A program made the position numbers and the translations under genes. A model generated the notes under the pieces. That model had not been told where the DNA came from. It made no database searches and saw only the letters and a program-made list of their open reading frames with translations. From positions 2,999,501 to 3,063,500 of the forward strand of contig CM028925.1 of assembly GCA_016801845.1 (NCBI GenBank): a DNA stretch of 64,000 bases, in the 5' to 3' direction. Source of the DNA: Polydactylus sextarius (lineage: Eukaryota; Chordata; Actinopteri; Polynemidae). Below are positions 56,601 through 64,000 of the stretch, piece after piece (position 1 is the stretch's first letter; every line of letters starts with the position of its first letter).

Positions 56601-58420
56601 CGTTCTGGGCGTCTGAGCGTTCACAAGCTTCGGTGCCAGCGTCTCGAATCGAGTCAAGATTTATTAGAAACAAGACAGACAACACTTTGAAATCTTATGA
56701 TAAGCAAACTGGGCTGATGTTTTATCTAAAGAGGTGATATTTCGCTGAGGTTTTCTGTGTTTAACCAACTAAAGGGAGACTCCAGGGTAGACCCGCAACA
56801 CGCTGGAGAGGTTATTTATGTCATCTAGCCCGGAAACACCTTGATATCCTCCAGATGGAGTTGGAAAGTGACTCTAGGGAGAGGGACACTTGCACTACCT
56901 GGCTTGATAGCCTCAGATTTGTGGTTGAAAATGGTTTATCTACTGAATATAGCAGCTCAGTGAGCAATAGTGAGTCACTACGGCGTCCAATCTCAGTGCA
57001 ACAAGAGTGAACGAAGAAGAATTGTCCATAAATCTGCGCTTTAGCTCGTCTCCTTTGAGCTCATCAACCTCTGCCGCTTCATCCTTCACTCTCCGTCCCT
57101 CCGGTCGGACCAGAATCACCATCGCCACGTCGTGTAACAATAACCGTCGGACAGAAAACAGTTGCATAATCAAATTGCCAGCAAACCTTTGTGGAAAACA
57201 TTATTCCCCAATCCCTGCTCTGTTGCCAGGCTGTTCACTGAGTCATGGTCACAGAAGGCTTTGACAGCACCCTCACATTCAGAGATGTTTTGAAGCACGT
57301 TTCAACTATAAATATTAGAGGAAAAAAAGGTCCGACTGCTGATTTACAAGTTATTTCAATAATGAATTCTTTACCACTAAAACTGAAACTGAAAACAGCG
57401 CGATATAATGTCTTTGTTTTAGTATTTTTAAAGGTTCTTCATAAGGGAACTGACAAATCCAGACTAAAGTCACCGGTCTTTACAGGTGCATTAACACACA
57501 CGCGCATCAGTAAAACAGTGATTTCACTTCATGTTTGTGATTTCACGGTTCAGTGAGTGTCGCAGTTTTAGCTGAGTTTACAAGGGGACCTTAGTGTCAC
57601 GTGTGTGCATTAGTTTTGCTGAGTCTTGTTCTTGTTTAATGTGTTTTCTGATTTTTCTTCCATCAAATATTGATAGCTCTGTGAAAACCTTTATTTTTTA
57701 CAGATTTCTTTTATGTGTTTCTTTTCCCCCACATTTTTAGGAATAAACAGAGTATTTATGGCCCATATTGACAGCTCGCTGTTTAATAGAGTCAAACAAG
57801 CCCTCCATCACCCACCATGATCTCTCAGATAACCTTTCACAGTGCCGCTGCAGGGTGCTCAAAGCCTCACACTCATTGTTCCTGTTGTTCCCCAGGTGTT
57901 GTGTATTCAAGTCTTGCTCCGTGACCTTAGATTATCTTCTCATTTACACATAAATCTGATGGAGCCAGTGAACAGCAAGTATGATTATAATTCAGTCCAT
58001 GTAGAGGTGAGATTTCAACACCAAATGTTGATGATATAATTAGGTTGAAAGTCTTTCAAAAGACACAGTAAAAATATGAGTCTTAATTCAACACAAATAT
58101 ATACTGGTAGAGCTTCCTATATAGTGATTTCAAAATAGTTTCAACAGTTGCTCAGGTTTTTTTTTTTTCCTTTTTGACCATGAATTAGATCGTCATCATT
58201 AGTTTTTGTAGCTATTTCTAACGGGAAGCACCAGCGCACCTAAGGTGTTCCAGCTCACAGCAAATTGAACAAAGGTAGAAGATTGCCAATAATGAAGAAC
58301 ATAACGATCTCACGCAAACCAATCGATGCGTTCCTCTAGATACTGGTCAATAAATGTCCCCAGACGACGTTCATCAAATTTAGTGAAATTTGATGTACAC
58401 GCTTCAACACACACCATATA
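53691..58420. other. Intronic DNA, mostly unique
   Basis: No exon is recognised. 55600-55830 and 56000-56450 are repeat-poor and could be conserved elements. Several ORFs (55974-56361 both strands, 57007-57264, 57245-57556) overlap on opposite strands and have no domain. A T run lies at 55769-55779 and another at 58159-58168. Confidence 0.5.
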
Positions 58421-58785
<365 letters not shown>

Positions 58786-61700
58786 CAATAGCAGCGTTTG
58801 TAGTGTTTTAAAAACACGATGACTAAATTTTCTGTATCCTGCTCTCCTCTGTGACTCACTTTCTTGTTGTTTCTAAAGCACAGGCTCAGCCTTAGTTTGC
58901 TTTTATGTGTCGCTGTATGAGTATGTTATCGATACAATAATACTCCAGTTTATATCTGCTACCTCACTGTGTCGTGTAACGGCAAGGCGCAGATAGTGGT
59001 GCGTCTTTTGCAAATGGCTGCTTGAACGGGACACGCTGAAACCTAAAATACGAGATCTGTGCATTGTTAATTTAATGCCTGGCTGTTCTCACCACTATCG
59101 ATTTTTGTTTATCTAGTTTTCTAGTGGAGGTGATATCGGTTGCCTCTGTGGCTGCAGTTCATCACTGTATCACACCCACAAGTCCTATCAGTTCAGTGCA
59201 GGAGCACAGGTGCTCAGATGCATAATATGGATTTTGGACACATTACTGATTAGTTTTTGTAATTTACTCCAATTCTGCATTCTTCTTGTTTATTCTATTG
59301 TCTTTATTTTTTGTATTTCAAAGTACATTGCTTGGACACCTAAGAGACAATAAAACTATATTTGTCTCTGTCTCAACAAACGTCTTGTTGTAATTGGTCA
59401 AGTGGCGGCAGGTTATTGAGCAGAGGTAACATATTGAGCGCCGCGTTCATAAAAGAGCAAATCACCTCACCGTGGGAGCAATAAGTTTAAGAGCTTGGGA
59501 GGAAAGTATAGATTAGACGGATTTCCAGTCGCTCGCTGTAAAACAATTAGTTTTCTTGACAGCATCATTTTTTACCTTTTGCTCTGAAGCTTGTTCTGAA
59601 ACACTCCAACTACTTCATCTCCTGTTTTTTTTTTTTTTTTTAGTTTTTACAGTAACGTTAATGTCGTGCGTCCGGTACCACTGGACACGGACAAACTTTT
59701 CTCGCAGCAGTTTGACATGTGACCTTTTTGGTTACGGGGCTGCCAGGCTGCAGCGCCATCACGACCGCCGCTCATCATACCGTAACCTCAGGGAGTTAAA
59801 AAGCTCTCAGTACAAGCCAGTGTTCCCACGGGAGGAGAGGGAGTGATCACGTTTCCTCTCAGATCGTAGACAAAGACTCTCTCTGAAAGAAGGTCAGTTC
59901 TCATGTTTAACTTTTGATTTTTTTTTTTTTTCTTTTTCACTCAAATGAACTTCCCCCTGAAGTGTCAAGTGCATGAAAACTGTCAGGCTTTCCTTTTTTT
60001 TTTTTTTTTTAACCAATTACTGAGTGTTTACTGAACAGTGTACTGTCAGCTCACAGCACTCCCATTTGTATGTACAATATCTCAGGGACAAACACAAAAT
60101 GCTATTTGATCTCACTTATTATCACTTTGTATTCTGAATTGCTTTTGAATTGGAGGATATTATCTCGAGAGGTGCGTGGCCACACACACATTTTTATTTT
60201 GTTATCTTTTCAGCGTGAAATAATTCCGTTAAGCTGATGTTAAATATTTTAATCAGAGTTCCTTCAGGCTAGTAAGTGTAACAGGTAGAGTGAACTGATT
60301 TACATAATCTGCAGATAAAATCCACAGATGTCGTCGAAGAGAGGGTCAGATTTCAGTCGGCTGAGATTCCCTCGTGGTTGCCTGCAGCCCAGCGATTGAG
60401 TGACTCGTCGCACGTCATCGCGTGTCATGAAACAATGTCGTCCCGCTCACCTTCGGTTGTAAAGTCAAACGGGAACCGACGGCAGACGCGGGGTCAGAGA
60501 CCGACTTGGATGCGTTGATGTGATGACAATTAGTCGAGCGAGAGAGGCTCCCTGCTGAGCTCTGACAGAGAGAAAGGTAGAGACGAGGGGGGGCTGCTAC
60601 CGTAACCCTTCCAGCATTGTAGCTACCGACCAACAGCTCCCTGCTGCCGGAGACTCAGCTCACATCATGTCACTCATATTACACACAAACACACACTGTG
60701 TGTATTATTCCAGGGCAAAAGGGCAGAAGCACAGGTTGCAATTTGAAATGATTTTGACTGCAATGCTCTTGGCAGCGGTTTCTCCAAATGAGGGCTATCA
60801 AGATTCCCATATGTCACTATCCCACAATCACTGTCACGCACAGCCAGTCCACAGATACTAAACTGGTCTGTGTGTGTGTGTGTATGTGTGAGTGATCTGG
60901 TGGACATGTATGAGCGTGGTCCGCTGCTGTGAAGGAGCGCGCGGCGAGCTGCGTTGTCTTAATTATTGATGGTGGAAATAGAATCTAATGAAATTTCCAG
61001 CATCTTGAAACTAAAACTGCTACCGCCGCAGCGCCTATGGGCACGAGCTCACACATTCAACAATCTCTGTTTGTTCAATTATTTAAGTTTCCTCACAGTG
61101 TGCAAACTGCAGCTGTAATAACATACGTAGAAAATGGCTTCACTGTGATGAGCAGAATAGAAACAGGAATGAGTTCTTAGTAATGTTCAGCTCTCTGTGT
61201 CCAAAACTCTAATGTGCCCTGGATTAACTACTTACTCAACTGTACTCAGGTTCAATTTTATCCAACTTTATGACTAATTGACAGGTTGGAGAACTTACCT
61301 GAGGTGACCATGGAATAATTAGAATGATAAAGATGTAACTTATCCTCATTATCCTCTGTGCATATGATACTGTGATGGACTGGTGACGGGTCCAGGCTGT
61401 ACCCTGATGTCATTTGGGATTGGCTGTCCTTCTTAAAAGATTAGTGGTATAGCTGGTGGATGGATGCTTTACATAACTTTGGTGGCCGCAGGGTTACGTC
61501 ATGAGTTGTCTTGTTTTGTCTGCAGCGGCCGCTGAATGAGACAAAGTCAGAAAGACTATTTACTTCCAAACTGCTGCTTTGCTGAAATCTTGATTTTATA
61601 TCTGTAAAATGGTCACTCAGGGAGAAAGTTACAGGCTTATTCACTTACAAGAAGAAACGTCAGTTTGACAAGAAGTGGCACAAGTCCAAGAAGACTTTTA

Positions 61701-62160
61701 CCAAAGTTGAGTTGCCTTGTGATCAGTTTTCTTCTACAGGAAGAAACTGTTTGTCCAAAACTTTGTCTGGTCAACTGGTCGCCTTCGTCACTCACAGATG
61801 TTTGTGGATGTAGTTTTTATTCATTTCAGTAATTAAAAAAAAAAAAAAATCTGAGCTTTATGTTATTAGAATTAGAGTGTGAGCAAAAAGCTCTTGGTCT
61901 AATTTTCAACCTCTCCAAAAAACTAAAACCAGCCAATCGCTGCTTAATGATTAATTTAGTGGGCTGAAATGAAAGTGAGAAGAAAGTGTAAAGGTATGTG
62001 CATCACCTCAGCGACAGAGAGGAAGTGAGCATTCAAGTTTAAAATGAGCCCGACCTGACACAACCTCGATAGAGTGTAATTAATATAACTTTAAGAAATG
62101 AAGGGAGGCGACGAGAGGCGAAAGAGGATAAGTCAACTGAGGTGAACGAACAGGGAGGTA
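58786..62160. other. Intronic DNA with T runs and short (TG)n
   Basis: T runs occur at 59625-59641, 59919-59931 and 59995-60010, an A run at 61836-61849, and a short (TG)n at 60869-60894. 59330-59360 contains aataaaact, a chance polyadenylation-like word. The 96-codon ORF at 59556-59846 has no recognised domain. Confidence 0.5.
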
Positions 62161-63395
62161 TTTTCATAATTGTGTGTGTGTGTGTGTGTGTGTGTGTTGG
62201 ATAGCTGTTAAATGAAGACACAGCTCTGTGGGAACAGTTGGTCGGTGGTGGATCAGTGTGATATAAGACCGTCTGTCCTCACCTGAACTTTGTCCTCAGC
62301 TCCAGCAATGGTGTTGCTGTCAGTCCAAACCGCTCAAGGTCAAACCAGACAAAAGAAGAAGAATTTTTGTCTCTTAACGCCAAAATTTTCCTCACTAGGT
62401 TGTTTTGGTTAAGCATCCATGACTAATGTCTTTTGTTGGACGAGTCATCCGAGTAGTTTCTTGGAGAGACGCGCCGTCCAAAACCAGCTGGCGTGGAGGT
62501 GACTCTACCATTTTTAAATCCTTTGATTTGTCATAGTTAAACGTGAATCCCCACAGCTACCAAACCACACACAGCTTTGGTCAGGAAACAGAAAGAAGCG
62601 GCGATCCCGCTGTGATTTGGCGTCTACCACGTTGCTGCCATCCTGCCGAGCCATCTGTGTAGCCGCAGATTACCCAGGTAGCCCTATTAATCCAGGTGGG
62701 CCTCACAGCATCGGCGAGGAAATGAAGCGGAGTGGAAAATGTTTAAATCAATAATACCCAACGTTTTCACTCGGGCTTTAGGCCCGTGGCTCGACTTTGA
62801 CATGCCATGCTAGCAGCACGCTAGCAGTTTATCAGGGATTTCTCTGTTTTTTGTAGTTGTTTTGTTTGTTTTTTTTTTGCGCACGCTTGATTGGCACTCG
62901 TGTTTATCGACTCGGCTTCACCTTGCCAAAGTTTGAGATTCTTTGAATCACTCGCAGACTGCGACTCAGCTCTTTCCTCGGAGGATTAGAGAACAGATTG
63001 TGTTTCTCTTTCTGTTTCAGTCCATCCATCCATGACTGAAGATTTGAGTCGGGGGAAAGAGAATGCTGAGTCATGCTGTTTTTCTGTTTCCTTTTTTTTT
63101 TTTTTTTTCTTTTTTTTTTTAAGACCGAGGAGGTCATTTTTTTTTTCCTCCCCTTCTCTCCTCCTGCAGAAGACGAGATGGCACCTGATGTATCACATTC
63201 AGATGCTTAACTATGTTTTGCTCTGCAGCTCGCGCTATAAATATTCAGGTCAGAGTTGCTCTGACTAAAGTTGTTCTAATGCCTTTCAAAGGTGCGTTCC
63301 CTCATTACACTGCACCGTGTAAACCAGCTCCATCGCCTGATTATTAGATTTAGTCGGACAGAGAACATTCTGCTAATTAATGCTGCCGGCAGGCC

Positions 63396-63442
<47 letters not shown>

Positions 63443-64000
63443 AGCGAGTCAGGATCTGTATGAGGCTGCTGGACTGAGATCTGTGAGCCTCGTTGATGTT
63501 TGTGAGGAGCGCGTTTGTGTGCACGGCTGCCTGTCTCTGTGCCAACGCACGACTGAGAAATGTAAATGTTATTTCTGTTTGCGTTTGTGTGTGTGTGTGT
63601 GTGCGTGCGTGTTTGCCTTTGACCCTCCACCGAGGCAGGATATGCAGGCAGACAGGCAGAAATTTGCATCAGCAGCAGCAGCAGCACTCAGGATCTGTTT
63701 GATCTGTCCACTTATAACACATCAGGTGGCCTTCCTGCAGAGAGCCCGAGCAGCTATCTCATTTCTCAGAGACAGAGAAAGAGACACATACGCAGATTTG
63801 AGGAGAGAGAGAGAGGCTGAAGGGATAGTGAGAGAAAAATGGGAACAGAAAAAGAAAACAAATGAGGGCTAGGGTGGATTTAATAAGAGGGTGGAGGGAG
63901 AGAGTGATAGACGAGCAAAGACGGGGAGAGAAAGTCTGAGGCAGATAGTGAGTGAAAAGAAGTAAGTGATCATGGGAAATGGAGGGGACAGACAAAAGAA
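62161..64000. other. Intronic DNA rich in (TG)n and purine tracts
   Basis: (TG)n runs lie at 62171-62197, 63397-63440 and 63586-63610; T-rich runs at 62870-62878 and 63091-63120; an AGC triplet run at 63670-63684. A purine-rich stretch (GA-rich) occupies 63760-63960. The 158-codon ORF at 63396-63872 starts in (TG)n and ends in purine repeat, so it is not a gene. No exon is recognised up to the right edge. Confidence 0.55.

Noticed and set aside
63396..63872. 158-codon ORF on the + strand
   Set aside because: It starts in (TG)n, passes a second (TG)n and an AGC run, and ends in a purine tract; composition explains its openness.

Overview
The window reads as vertebrate, teleost-fish nuclear DNA, probably a spiny-rayed (percomorph) fish. 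It has almost no coding sequence, vertebrate-style exons with GT/AG introns, many (CA)n/(TG)n and (TA)n microsatellites, and fish-type repeats: Tc1-like transposons, tRNA-derived SINEs, non-LTR retrotransposon remnants, hAT-like and other MITEs. It is not bacterial, so operons, ribosome binding sites and CRISPR arrays are not expected and none were seen. The species assignment is an inference from repeat types only.

One gene is recognised with confidence: the 5' end of an ERG-type voltage-gated potassium channel on the + strand, best matching KCNH7 (ERG3). Coding exon 1 (43355-43430) encodes the N-terminal cap, beginning MPVRRGHVAPQNTFL. Exon 2 (44097-44327) encodes most of the PAS domain. 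They are joined by a 666-base phase-1 intron. I found no third exon, so intron 2 appears to run from 44328 past the right end (at least 19.7 kb), and the channel core lies outside the window. A CpG-rich stretch at about 42000-43354 is the likely promoter and 5' leader. It also holds an unexpected first-exon-like element (42255-42269, MSANE followed by a donor) that resembles the start of RWDD4.

Positions 1 to about 42000 look like a gene-poor intergenic region. In other vertebrates the neighbour upstream of KCNH7 is FIGN, across a large regulatory desert; no FIGN coding sequence is seen here. This part holds a nuclear-receptor-half-site repeat (2255-2440), an orphan exon-like ORF (3552-3645), two tRNA SINEs, a hAT-like MITE, two decayed LINE fragments, three Tc1-like remnants, a 550-bp-offset duplication and a MITE with perfect 19-bp terminal inverted repeats (40597-41215). 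A T/G-rich 20-bp minisatellite (41340-41830) separates the intergenic region from the CpG-rich promoter.

Intron 2 holds a repeated sequence pair about 1.9 kb apart, a 506-bp-offset duplication with a 26-bp perfect palindrome, and a (TA)n tract of about 294 perfect bases. No wholly new gene system is evident. The best leads are the RWDD4-like exon in the kcnh7 promoter, the perfect hairpin that interrupts a SINE, the estrogen-response-element-like repeat and the uncatalogued MITE. Most other open reading frames are chance or simple-repeat artefacts.
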